From positions 1 through 11,014 of the forward strand of contig NZ_CAJPOU010000043.1 of the NCBI RefSeq assembly GCF_905372335.1: a stretch of 11,014 nucleotides of DNA, written 5' to 3'. The position numbers were made by a program, and so were the translations under genes. The DNA is from Streptococcus sp. A12 (lineage in GTDB: Bacteria; Bacillota; Bacilli; Lactobacillales; Streptococcaceae). The notes beneath the pieces were generated by a model. That model had not been told where the DNA came from, did no database searches, and saw nothing but the letters and a program-made list of their open reading frames with translations. Shown one piece after another: positions 1-6,642 of this stretch (position 1 is the stretch's first letter; each line of letters opens with the position of its first letter).

Positions 1-93
1 GGTCCAAAACTAAGTCATGGAACTTCATAGAAGTTCGCTGACGTCCGTACTCACCCAAGGAAAGGTTCTAAGATGATTGTGTCTTCAATCTGA
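1..93. repeat. Dispersed 93-bp repeat, copy 1 (may continue off the left edge)
   Basis: Aligns without gaps to 10490-10582, with 81 of 93 bases identical by my count. It contains a perfect 7-bp stem, GAACTTC at 20-26 with GAAGTTC at 30-36. The only change in this hairpin between copies is in the loop (ATA here, GTA in copy 2). The core TTCGCTGACGTCCG is identical in both copies. The element starts 23 bases beyond the stop codon of htpX. Copy 2 lies in the same orientation relative to trhO. The window starts at the first base of the match, so the true left boundary is unknown. Confidence 0.85.
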
Positions 94-95
94 AT

Positions 96-117
96 CCACT
101 GTTTGGTGGTTTTTTTT
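96..117 (+). terminator. Short hairpin with T tract, plus-strand direction
   Basis: CCAC (96-99) pairs with GTGG (106-109) around a 6-base loop and is followed by eight T (110-117). The T run lies on the plus strand, so it would stop transcripts entering from the left, convergent with htpX. The htpX stop codon (116-118) sits in the end of the T tract. On the minus strand the stem is followed by ATTC, so it is a poor terminator for htpX itself. Confidence 0.55.
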
Positions 118-1012
118 ACATATTTCTTAATCTTTCAACCCGCTCAGCAATGGGTGGGTGGGTATAAAAGAGCTTTTGAAAGCCGGATTCTTTTTTAGGA
201 TCGTTGATAAAGAGAGCACTACTTGCACTATCGACTTCTCGTTGCATAGGCACACTGTTATCCAGCTTCAAAAGAGCATTGATCATTCCTTGAGGATTCC
301 GTGTCAATTCAACACTTGAGGCATCCGCTAGGAACTCTCGTTGACGAGAAATGGCTAACTGAACCAAAGTCGCCGCTAATGGAGCTAAAACGATGGCAAT
401 CAAGGAAAGGATCAGAATAATAATTTCTAAACCACTGCCCCCTTCGCGATCATCATCCCGTCTACGACCACCGCCCCACCACATCATCCGTCCTCCAATA
501 CTAGAAAGCATGGTGATGGCACTAGCAAGGGCAACCGCAATCGTGGAGATGCGGATATCGTAATTGCGAATATGGCTGACTTCGTGTCCGATGACTCCCT
601 CCAATTCCTCACGGTTCATCACAGCTAGAAGACCTGTTGTCGCTGCAACAGCAGCATTTTGAGGATTGGATCCTGTCGCAAATGCATTCATGGACGGATC
701 ATCTACAATATAAACTCGAGGCATAGGGATTTGAGCTACCATGGCCATATCTTGGACAATATGGTAGAGTTGAGGGGCTTGCTCTTCTGTCACCTCACGC
801 GCCCCGTTCATCCGCATGACGATCTCGGTTGATTGGAAAATCATGCTAAAGGCATAAATCCCACCAATAATCAAAGCTAGGATGACGCCACCAAGTGAGG
901 AGCCTAACCAGAGGTAGCCAACGGCTGCTCCGATGAGAGCCAAGAGTATGAAAAAAGCAATAAGGAGAATCCAGGTTCTCCTTTTATTACTTGCAATTTG
1001 GTCAAAGAGCAT
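116..1012 (-). CDS. htpX: HtpX-type membrane zinc metalloprotease (M48 family)
   Basis: 298 aa, the usual HtpX length. Two N-terminal membrane segments (about residues 13-34 and 39-59) precede the zinc protease domain. The active-site motif HEVSH is at 143-147, and the third zinc ligand is probably Glu226 in REFLADA. A further hydrophobic stretch (about 155-172) and a clear membrane segment (about 195-221) flank an Arg/Asp-rich loop (183-189). The conserved THPP is at 284-287. Known family role: membrane protein quality control, cleaving misfolded membrane proteins, with the catalytic domain cytoplasmic. The start ATG is 1 nt after the lemA stop, with AGGAG (1019-1023) placed 6 nt upstream inside the end of lemA, so the two are co-transcribed and probably translationally coupled. 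The lemA-htpX pairing is common in streptococci. Confidence 0.96.
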   Translation of the reverse strand: MLFDQIASNKRRTWILLIAFFILLALIGAAVGYLWLGSSLGGVILALIIGGIYAFSMIFQSTEIVMRMNGAREVTEEQAPQLYHIVQDMAMVAQIPMPRVYIVDDPSMNAFATGSNPQNAAVAATTGLLAVMNREELEGVIGHEVSHIRNYDIRISTIAVALASAITMLSSIGGRMMWWGGGRRRDDDREGGSGLEIIILILSLIAIVLAPLAATLVQLAISRQREFLADASSVELTRNPQGMINALLKLDNSVPMQREVDSASSALFINDPKKESGFQKLFYTHPPIAERVERLRNM

Positions 1013-1013
1013 A

Positions 1014-1574
1014 TTAGTCTCCTAATCCGCTAAAGTCCACCTTTGGTACTGCTTTTTCTTCTTCAGGCACTTGAAGGAACTCGGCTTGTTTGAAGCCAAA
1101 CATTCCAGCAATCACATTTGTTGGGAAAGTTTCCAACTTGACATTGTAGTTGCTTGTGACACTGTTGTACAATTGACGAGCATAAGAAATTTTGTTTTCT
1201 GTGTTAGTCAATTCTTCTTGCAATTGCATAAAGTTGGTGTTAGCTTTCAAGTCTGGGTAGTTTTCAGCCACTGCAAAGATACCTGCCACTTGACGTGAAA
1301 GAGCATCACTGGCTGCCATTGCTTCTGCAGGTGAAGATGCTTGCGCTACTTGTTGGCGAAGTTGAGTGACCTTAGCAAGGGTATCACCCTCATATTTTGC
1401 ATAGCCCTTAACCGTTTCGATCAAGTTTGGAATCAAGTCATTCCGACGTTTCAATTGAACATCGATTTGACTCCAAGCTTCGCGAGTTTGCATCCGACTT
1501 TTCACTAAACCGTTGTAAACTCCTACTACCATCAACACAAGGACCACTAGGACCCCAAGAATAATCCAAATCAT
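1014..1574 (-). CDS. lemA: LemA family membrane-anchored protein
   Basis: 186 aa, typical of the family. One hydrophobic N-terminal segment (about residues 2-22) is followed by a helical domain. Family-typical stretches are YNGLVKSR (20-27), the region around RRNDLIPNLIETVKGYAKYE, and AENYPDLKAN followed by an E-rich helix and YARQLYN. The hydrophobic N-terminus should anchor it with the helical domain outside or at the membrane face. The molecular function of LemA proteins is not established; its steady pairing with htpX suggests a shared role at the membrane. AAAGGA at 1585-1590 supports the start, with a slightly long 10-nt spacing. It is the first gene of the lemA-htpX unit and diverges from rsmG across a 71-bp gap. 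Confidence 0.93.
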   Translation of the reverse strand: MIWIILGVLVVLVLMVVGVYNGLVKSRMQTREAWSQIDVQLKRRNDLIPNLIETVKGYAKYEGDTLAKVTQLRQQVAQASSPAEAMAASDALSRQVAGIFAVAENYPDLKANTNFMQLQEELTNTENKISYARQLYNSVTSNYNVKLETFPTNVIAGMFGFKQAEFLQVPEEEKAVPKVDFSGLGD

Positions 1575-1605
1575 TTTATTGAATTCCTTTCATTTCTTTA
1601 GTACC

Positions 1606-1611
1606 AGTATA
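1606..1611 (-). promoter_or_regulatory. Candidate -10 box for lemA-htpX
   Basis: The minus strand reads TATACT about 31 bases before the lemA ATG. No good -35 hexamer is visible at 16-18 bases upstream. The box lies 22 bases from the opposing rsmG -10 box, so the two promoters would overlap. Confidence 0.5.
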
Positions 1612-1630
1612 TCAAATTTCCCTTATTTTG

Positions 1631-1639
1631 TGGTAAAAT
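1631..1639 (+). promoter_or_regulatory. Extended -10 promoter of rsmG
   Basis: TGG followed by TAAAAT (1634-1639) is an extended -10 match. It ends only 6 bases before the rsmG ATG at 1646, so a start site 7 bases downstream falls on the A of the ATG. No purine-rich ribosome binding site is visible between 1610 and 1645. No convincing -35 is seen, which is common for extended -10 promoters. Confidence 0.6.
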
Positions 1640-1645
1640 TATCTT

Positions 1646-2359
1646 ATGAAACCAGAAGAATTTTATGACCGTTTAGCCGACCTCGGCTTCCCACTAACTG
1701 ATCGACAAAAAGAGCAATACGAACGCTATTTCGAGCTCCTCGTGGAATGGAATGAGAAAATTAATCTCACCGCTATCACCGATAAAGATGAAGTCTATCT
1801 CAAGCATTTTTATGATTCTATCGCACCCATTTTACAGGGCCTGATCGAAAACCAACCCATCCGTCTCTTGGATATCGGAGCTGGTGCCGGCTTTCCCAGC
1901 CTACCAATGAAGATCCTATTCCCTGAGCTAGATGTGACCATTATTGATTCCCTCAATAAGCGGATCAATTTCCTTCACTTGCTGGCTGAAGAGTTGGGCT
2001 TGAGCGGAGTACATTTCTACCATGGACGAGCTGAGGATTTTGCCCAAGACAAGGCCTTTCGTGCCCAATTTGATATCGTAACTGCCCGTGCTGTAGCCCG
2101 CATGCAGGTCCTTTCTGAGCTGACCATTCCCTATCTGAAAGTAGGAGGACGGCTTCTTGCTCTCAAGGCTAGCAATGCTCCAGAAGAGTTGGGAGAAGCT
2201 AAAAATGCCCTTAATCTGCTCTTTAGCAAGGTTGAAGACAATCTACAGTATGAATTGCCAAATGGGGATCCACGCTATATCACTCTTGTAGAAAAGAAAA
2301 AAGAAACCCCAAACAAATATCCAAGAAAAGCAGGCATGCCCAATAAGCGTCCATTATAA
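1646..2359 (+). CDS. rsmG: 16S rRNA (guanine-527 N7) methyltransferase
   Basis: 237 aa, full length for RsmG (formerly GidB). Class I SAM-dependent methyltransferase. The glycine-rich SAM loop LDIGAGAGFPSLP is at 75-87, an acidic strand end with Asp101 follows (VTIIDSL), and the RAVA motif is at 148-151. The C-terminus is basic (KYPRKAGMPNKRPL, 224-237), as expected for rRNA binding. Known role: N7 methylation of G527 in the 530 loop of 16S rRNA using SAM; loss gives low-level streptomycin resistance in several bacteria. It stands alone on the plus strand between two minus-strand units. The ATG at 1646 starts the conserved MKPEEFY; upstream there is no Shine-Dalgarno and the promoter abuts the start, pointing to leaderless translation. 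A hairpin terminator follows 10 bases after the stop. Confidence 0.97.
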   Translation: MKPEEFYDRLADLGFPLTDRQKEQYERYFELLVEWNEKINLTAITDKDEVYLKHFYDSIAPILQGLIENQPIRLLDIGAGAGFPSLPMKILFPELDVTIIDSLNKRINFLHLLAEELGLSGVHFYHGRAEDFAQDKAFRAQFDIVTARAVARMQVLSELTIPYLKVGGRLLALKASNAPEELGEAKNALNLLFSKVEDNLQYELPNGDPRYITLVEKKKETPNKYPRKAGMPNKRPL

Positions 2360-2369
2360 GATCATACCC

Positions 2370-2401
2370 AAAAGAAGCTGACAGTTTGTCAACTTCTTTT
2401 T
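2370..2401. terminator. Bidirectional terminator between rsmG and the PfkB gene
   Basis: The left arm 2370-2383 (AAAAGAAGCTGACA) pairs with 2387-2400 (TGTCAACTTCTTTT) around GTT, with one C/A mismatch in 14 pairs. There are T-rich ends on both strands. It serves the convergent rsmG and PfkB genes. The PfkB stop codon (2389-2391) lies inside the right arm. Confidence 0.85.
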
Positions 2402-3309
2402 GAATGAACTAATTTTTTTAACTCTTGCTCTAGGGTATGGTGGTGATGACGCTCTAAATGAACTCCCTTGATCGCCACAACCATACTTGCTAGACGGTTA
2501 GCAAATCTTAAGGCATCCTCCACATCTAGCCCTTGCAAAGATGCCGCTAAAAAGGCTCCCAGATGACTGTCTCCTGCTCCTACGGTATCACGAACTTCTG
2601 TCGGAAATCCGGACATCTCGTAGAACCTACCATCGTATGCGATCGCTCCTTTTTCTCCCAAGGTGACAATGACTAACTGCCCCGTTCTTTGGTAGAGCTT
2701 CTTAGCTGCGTCAGCAATCTCTTCACAAGCCGAAAAAGCCTTGGCTTCTGCTTCATTGACATGGAGAATGGGATGGAGATCATAGATGGTTTCCAAACGC
2801 TCCTCGGGAATCAAAAGGCCTCTAGGTCCTGGTGCAAAGATGACTTGGCCTTTGACTTTTGACACAGATTGAATCAGTTCCGATCCAGTCGGCTCTTCTA
2901 CTTCAAGGCCACAGAGATAAATATATTCGTAGCTTTCCTGCTCCAGAGACTGGAGCCATTCCTTCTGAAAACTATATTCTACTCCATGATCTGATAAAAA
3001 GGTCCTCTCACCATCCGACTCGATAAAGCAATAACAACAACCATTTGCCCCAGTTGCTGTGATTGGAGTCTGGATGCCCAGTCTCTCGAGTTCTGCTTTG
3101 ACAAAGTCCCCGTAGACACCTGTCCCCACTGGCGAGATGAAGTCAACATTTTGACCCAAAGCATGAAGTACGGAGACCACATTAAAGGCACACCCTCCAA
3201 GAGACCAAGTCTGCTCATGGATATGAGCGTCTCCTTCCCGACTCGGTAGTCTATCCAGATAGACCATAATATCACAAACAGTGGATCCAATCACTAAGGC
3301 TTTTGACAT
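2389..3309 (-). CDS. PfkB-family (ribokinase-like) carbohydrate or nucleoside kinase
   Basis: 306 aa, normal for the family. The N-terminal signature region GGCAFN is at 38-43, the NEAEA motif at 185-189, and the ATP-side signature DTVGAGD at 241-247, where Asp247 is the expected catalytic base. Family members transfer phosphate from ATP to sugars or nucleosides (ribokinase, adenosine, inosine and pseudouridine kinases and others). The sequence does not tell me which. Operon context with a nucleoside phosphorylase favours a nucleoside or a pentose released from one. A strong GAGGGGG (3318-3324) sits 8 nt before the ATG. It is the last gene of the operon but is separated from the SDR gene by 67 bp holding a hairpin terminator, so it may be expressed at a lower or separately controlled level. 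Oddities: a Cys cluster NGCCYC (89-94) and a HHHH run (288-291) near the C-terminus. Confidence 0.88.
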   Translation of the reverse strand: MSKALVIGSTVCDIMVYLDRLPSREGDAHIHEQTWSLGGCAFNVVSVLHALGQNVDFISPVGTGVYGDFVKAELERLGIQTPITATGANGCCYCFIESDGERTFLSDHGVEYSFQKEWLQSLEQESYEYIYLCGLEVEEPTGSELIQSVSKVKGQVIFAPGPRGLLIPEERLETIYDLHPILHVNEAEAKAFSACEEIADAAKKLYQRTGQLVIVTLGEKGAIAYDGRFYEMSGFPTEVRDTVGAGDSHLGAFLAASLQGLDVEDALRFANRLASMVVAIKGVHLERHHHHTLEQELKKLVHSKRS

Positions 3310-3339
3310 AGATTTTTCCCCCTCTTATTTTCAACATGG

Positions 3340-3370
3340 AAAAATAACCAGCACCGGTTCGTGCTGGTTA
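3340..3370 (-). terminator. Intra-operon hairpin terminator between the SDR and PfkB genes
   Basis: A perfect 10-bp stem, TAACCAGCAC (3345-3354) with GTGCTGGTTA (3361-3370), has a 6-base loop. Reading on the minus strand the stem is followed by TTTTT. It lies 6 bases after the SDR stop and about 30 bases before the PfkB start. I see no strong promoter between it and the PfkB gene, so it probably attenuates rather than blocks. Confidence 0.75.
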
Positions 3371-3376
3371 GTAAAA

Positions 3377-4132
3377 CTAATCACCCCGATAGATCGGTTG
3401 CGGACCAAATGTTTGGGAAACCGGCATGATTTCAATCCGGTTGACATTGACATGCTTGGGTTGTTGGATGAGCCAAGCTACAGTGTTGGCAATGTCTTCA
3501 GGCTGAATGGCTTGGGCGTCTCGATAGAGAGCCTCTACCCGTTTTTCATCCCCTTTAAAGCGAACCGTCGAAAACTCGGTCCCTTCACAGAGACCTGGCT
3601 CAATATTGGTCACCCGAATCTGTTTTCCAGCCAAGTCCGCACGCAGATTTAATGAAAACTGTTTAACGAAGGCCTTGGAAGCACCATAAACATTGGCCCC
3701 TGGATAAGGCACCGTCCCAGCAGTTGATCCCATATTGATGACATAACCGTCATTTCGTTCCACCATCTGGGGCAAGATTTTCCTTGTCAGATAGGTCAAG
3801 CCGACAATATTGGTCTGGATCATGGTCAGCCAATCTGCAACCTCTGCTTCATGAGCTGGAGCGAGGCCTAGGGCCAAGCCAGCATTATTGACCAAAACAT
3901 CCACTCTCTCCCAATCTTTTGGCAAACTGGCAAGTGCATGATCTACCTGAGAAGGTTCCGTCACGTCCATTTGCAGTGGGAAAAAGGCTGTGCCTAACTC
4001 CTCTTGAAGAGCCTGTAATTTTTCAATGCGTCTAGCAACACCAATCACGCGATGCCCATCGGCAACTAAGCGGTGACAAATGGCTTGGCCAAAGCCAGCA
4101 GATGCTCCCGTTACTAAAATTGTTTCTGCCAT
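3377..4132 (-). CDS. Short-chain dehydrogenase/reductase, YdfG-like
   Basis: 251 aa classical SDR. The nucleotide-binding motif TGASAGFG is at 8-15, ARR at 33-35 (basic residues after the second strand suggest NADP rather than NAD), Asp56 is in MDV, and NNAG is at 82-85. The catalytic set is Ser136 (GSTAG), Tyr149 and Lys153 (YGASK). The sequence resembles the YdfG group, which oxidises serine, threonine and 3-hydroxy acids, and the length fits. SDR substrates are poorly predicted by sequence, so in this operon the substrate could instead be a sugar or nucleoside derivative. The start follows the EcfT stop by 4 nt, with GGAGG (4140-4144) overlapping the end of the EcfT gene, so it is translationally linked to the transporter. 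Confidence 0.9.
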   Translation of the reverse strand: MAETILVTGASAGFGQAICHRLVADGHRVIGVARRIEKLQALQEELGTAFFPLQMDVTEPSQVDHALASLPKDWERVDVLVNNAGLALGLAPAHEAEVADWLTMIQTNIVGLTYLTRKILPQMVERNDGYVINMGSTAGTVPYPGANVYGASKAFVKQFSLNLRADLAGKQIRVTNIEPGLCEGTEFSTVRFKGDEKRVEALYRDAQAIQPEDIANTVAWLIQQPKHVNVNRIEIMPVSQTFGPQPIYRGD

Positions 4133-4136
4133 TTTC

Positions 4137-4967
4137 TTACCTCCAAGGATTATAGAAGCGACCTTTGTTTACCCAAATCAGGACGATACTCAAGATCACC
4201 ATGAAGATTGACCCCAAGATAATCAAGCGATCACGAGTGGTCATCTCCTGATAGGTGTACCAGGTTCGTTTTTTATTTTTTCCAAAGCGGCGCAGTTCCA
4301 TGGCCGTAGAGATCGTTTCAATCCGCTCCAAAGAACTAAAAATCAAGGGAGAAATCATCTGAAGATTTCCCTTCACCCGTTGGACAAAGTTGGCCTTTTT
4401 GGACAACTCCAAGCCTCTTGCTTCTTGCGAGAGCTTGATAATCTGGTATTCCTCCTGCACATCTGGAATATAGCGCAAGGTCAAGCTCACTGAGTAAGCA
4501 ATCTTGTAGGACACCCCAATCTGGTTGAGACTCGAAGCAAACTGACTGGGATGGGTGGTCATCAAGAAAATGAGAGCTAAGGGAATGGTACACACATACT
4601 TCAAAGCTAGGTTGAAGAGATAAAATAACTCTTGGGCTGTAATACTATATGCCCCTATACCATCTAGAAGAACTGTCTTTGCTCCATAGATTTCTACCCC
4701 ATATTGAGGGGCAAAAAGATAGACCATCAAGACATTGAGAAGGGCAAAGACTAGGGCAAAGCTCAGAACAAAGGAGATGTCTTTCAAACGAATGCCTGAG
4801 GTTGCAAATAAGGCGAGGGCACCTAGACCAATAACCAACAACAAGCGAGTATCGTAACTCAACATGGCAGCTAATGATACCAACAATAAGAAAAGAAGCT
4901 TGCTAGCGCCTGAAAGGCGATGCAGAAAACTGGTTCCGGCATGGTAGCCGACTAAGCGATTATTCAT
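4137..4967 (-). CDS. ECF transporter transmembrane T component
   Basis: 276 aa integral membrane protein of the EcfT/CbiQ family. Hydrophobic segments lie at about 22-58 (two), 64-85, 111-137, then a long cytoplasmic helical region, and a final segment at about 247-267. The T-component signatures that couple to the two ATPases are visible: QEARGLEL (ARG at 183-185) and AMELRRFG (222-229), the second with ARR-type rather than strict ARG spacing. The protein transmits ATP hydrolysis to a separate S component that binds a vitamin or other micronutrient. The start overlaps the end of the ATPase gene by 8 nt, with GGGGGAAGG just upstream of the ATG, so T and ATPase subunits are made together. The dedicated partners mark this as a group I-like ECF system, yet no S gene is present here. 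Confidence 0.92.
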   Translation of the reverse strand: MNNRLVGYHAGTSFLHRLSGASKLLFLLLVSLAAMLSYDTRLLLVIGLGALALFATSGIRLKDISFVLSFALVFALLNVLMVYLFAPQYGVEIYGAKTVLLDGIGAYSITAQELFYLFNLALKYVCTIPLALIFLMTTHPSQFASSLNQIGVSYKIAYSVSLTLRYIPDVQEEYQIIKLSQEARGLELSKKANFVQRVKGNLQMISPLIFSSLERIETISTAMELRRFGKNKKRTWYTYQEMTTRDRLIILGSIFMVILSIVLIWVNKGRFYNPWR

Positions 4968-6642
4968 GACCTTCCCCCTTCTGATTCATATAAAACTGGG
5001 TCAAGGCAAGAGGATCGACACCAAGTCGATTTGCCAAGGCGAAAATAGACGTTTCTTTCAAATTAGCCCGTCTCAAAATTTCTGGTTGGGTCAAGAGCTC
5101 TGCCGGTGTCAAATCAGCCAAAACCTGCCCATCCATGACCACGACTGCCCGGTCCGAATAATCCAGCATGAGCTGCATATCATGGGTAATCATGACAATG
5201 GTATGGCCTTTTTGATGGAGTTCATCAAGGAAATCCATAATTTCCGTATAGTTTCGTTGGTCCTGACCAGCCGTCGGCTCATCGAGGACCAGAACATCTG
5301 GTCCCAAGACAAGGATAGAGGCAATGGTCACCCGCTTTTTCTGGCCATAGGACAGAGCAGAGATCGGCCACTTACGAAATTCGTAGAGACCACAGGTTTT
5401 CAAGGCTTGATGGACACGACTTTCGATTTGGTCCTCTGGAACATTTCTCAAGCGAAGACCCAGAGCCACCTCATCAAAAATCATGTTGGTCGAGATCATC
5501 TGGTTGGGGTTTTGCAGGACATAGCCCACGCGCTCTGCCCGCTCCTTGACACTATCACCCTTGATATCCTCTCCCTTTGAGAAATAGGTTCCTTCCGTCT
5601 GGATAAAGCCACAAATCGCCTTAGCAAGGGTTGATTTTCCAGCCCCATTTTTACCAACAATAGCCAACCGTTGGCCTTTTGGAATGGTTAGAGAAAGGTC
5701 TTTTAGAATGGGCTGGCCTTCTCGATAGGCAAAGTTCAAATGACCAAGTTCTAGAATTGTCTCTGCCTCTGCTCCTTTTTCAAAATGAGGAGTTGGGATA
5801 TCTACTGATAAATCCCCAAGTGGTAGTTTTTCTACCTTGTCCAAATGCGGTAGCTTGCTGATATCCCGGCCTAACTGGCGAAGAGTCGTTAAATAGAGGG
5901 GTTCACGAATCCCATTTTCAGCCAGCAGTGTCGTCCTCAACAACTCATCTGGGCTCCCATTAAAGAGGACTTGCCCTTGATTGATCAAGATGACCCGATC
6001 GATGGGACGATAAAGGACATCCTCCAAACGGTGTTCGATGATAATGGTTGTCGTTCCCTGCTCTTCATGAATCTGATCAATCAGATTTATGATATCCTGA
6101 CCCGATTTGGGATCTAGATTAGCCAGCGGCTCATCAAAGAGCAGGATCGGACTTTCGTCAATCAGGACACCCGCCAAGCTGACCCGTTGTTTTTGTCCAC
6201 CGGATAAATCTTGAGGGCGATGGTCCAAGAGCTTGCTTAAGTCTAAGCGCTCCGCCCAGGTACAGACCCGGGATTTCATCCTTTCCAGCTCCACCATATC
6301 GTTTTCAAGGGCAAAAGCTAAGTCTTCTGCAACACTGAGACCAATAAACTGACCATCTGTATCCTGCAAGACCGTACTGACCAAATGAGACTTCTCGTAA
6401 ATACTGAGATCAAAGGCTTCTTTCCCCTGAATGAGGAATTGCCCACTACTGGTTCCCTTATAGATATTAGGGATAATCCCATTTAAGCACTGGCCAATGG
6501 TTGACTTTCCAGAGCCAGATGGCCCGACAATCAGGACCTTTTCCCCTTTATAAATGGTTAAGTTGAGATTTTTCAAAGTTGGCTCAGACTGTGCCTTGTA
6601 TTGGAAGGAAAAATCCTTCAGTTCAATCATTGCTTCTTTCAT
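4960..6642 (-). CDS. Fused double-ATPase (A-A') subunit of an ECF transporter
   Basis: 560 aa with two complete ABC ATPase domains in one chain (YkoD-like). Domain 1: Walker A GPSGSGKST (40-48), Q-loop Gln93, signature LSGGQ (146-150), Walker B ILLFDEP (166-172), His204. Domain 2: Walker A GKNGAGKST (330-338), Q-loop Gln377, signature LSYGQ (430-434), Walker B VLVLDEP (450-456), His487. A linker of about 45 residues (250-295) joins them. All catalytic residues are present in both halves; the second signature has Tyr for Gly, a variation I recall in other ECF ATPases. Cytoplasmic energy module for the T component encoded next. The ATG directly abuts the stop of the phosphorylase gene with no gap, so this transporter is bound to that enzyme at the translational level. 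Confidence 0.95.
   Translation of the reverse strand: MKEAMIELKDFSFQYKAQSEPTLKNLNLTIYKGEKVLIVGPSGSGKSTIGQCLNGIIPNIYKGTSSGQFLIQGKEAFDLSIYEKSHLVSTVLQDTDGQFIGLSVAEDLAFALENDMVELERMKSRVCTWAERLDLSKLLDHRPQDLSGGQKQRVSLAGVLIDESPILLFDEPLANLDPKSGQDIINLIDQIHEEQGTTTIIIEHRLEDVLYRPIDRVILINQGQVLFNGSPDELLRTTLLAENGIREPLYLTTLRQLGRDISKLPHLDKVEKLPLGDLSVDIPTPHFEKGAEAETILELGHLNFAYREGQPILKDLSLTIPKGQRLAIVGKNGAGKSTLAKAICGFIQTEGTYFSKGEDIKGDSVKERAERVGYVLQNPNQMISTNMIFDEVALGLRLRNVPEDQIESRVHQALKTCGLYEFRKWPISALSYGQKKRVTIASILVLGPDVLVLDEPTAGQDQRNYTEIMDFLDELHQKGHTIVMITHDMQLMLDYSDRAVVVMDGQVLADLTPAELLTQPEILRRANLKETSIFALANRLGVDPLALTQFYMNQKGEGHE

Noticed and set aside
4966..5580. 204-codon plus-strand open frame opposite the ECF ATPase, and similar frames at 1071-1298, 3281-3652, 6943-7233 and 7325-7558
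   Set aside because: They lie antisense to strongly supported genes, have no recognisable motifs and lack good ribosome binding sites.
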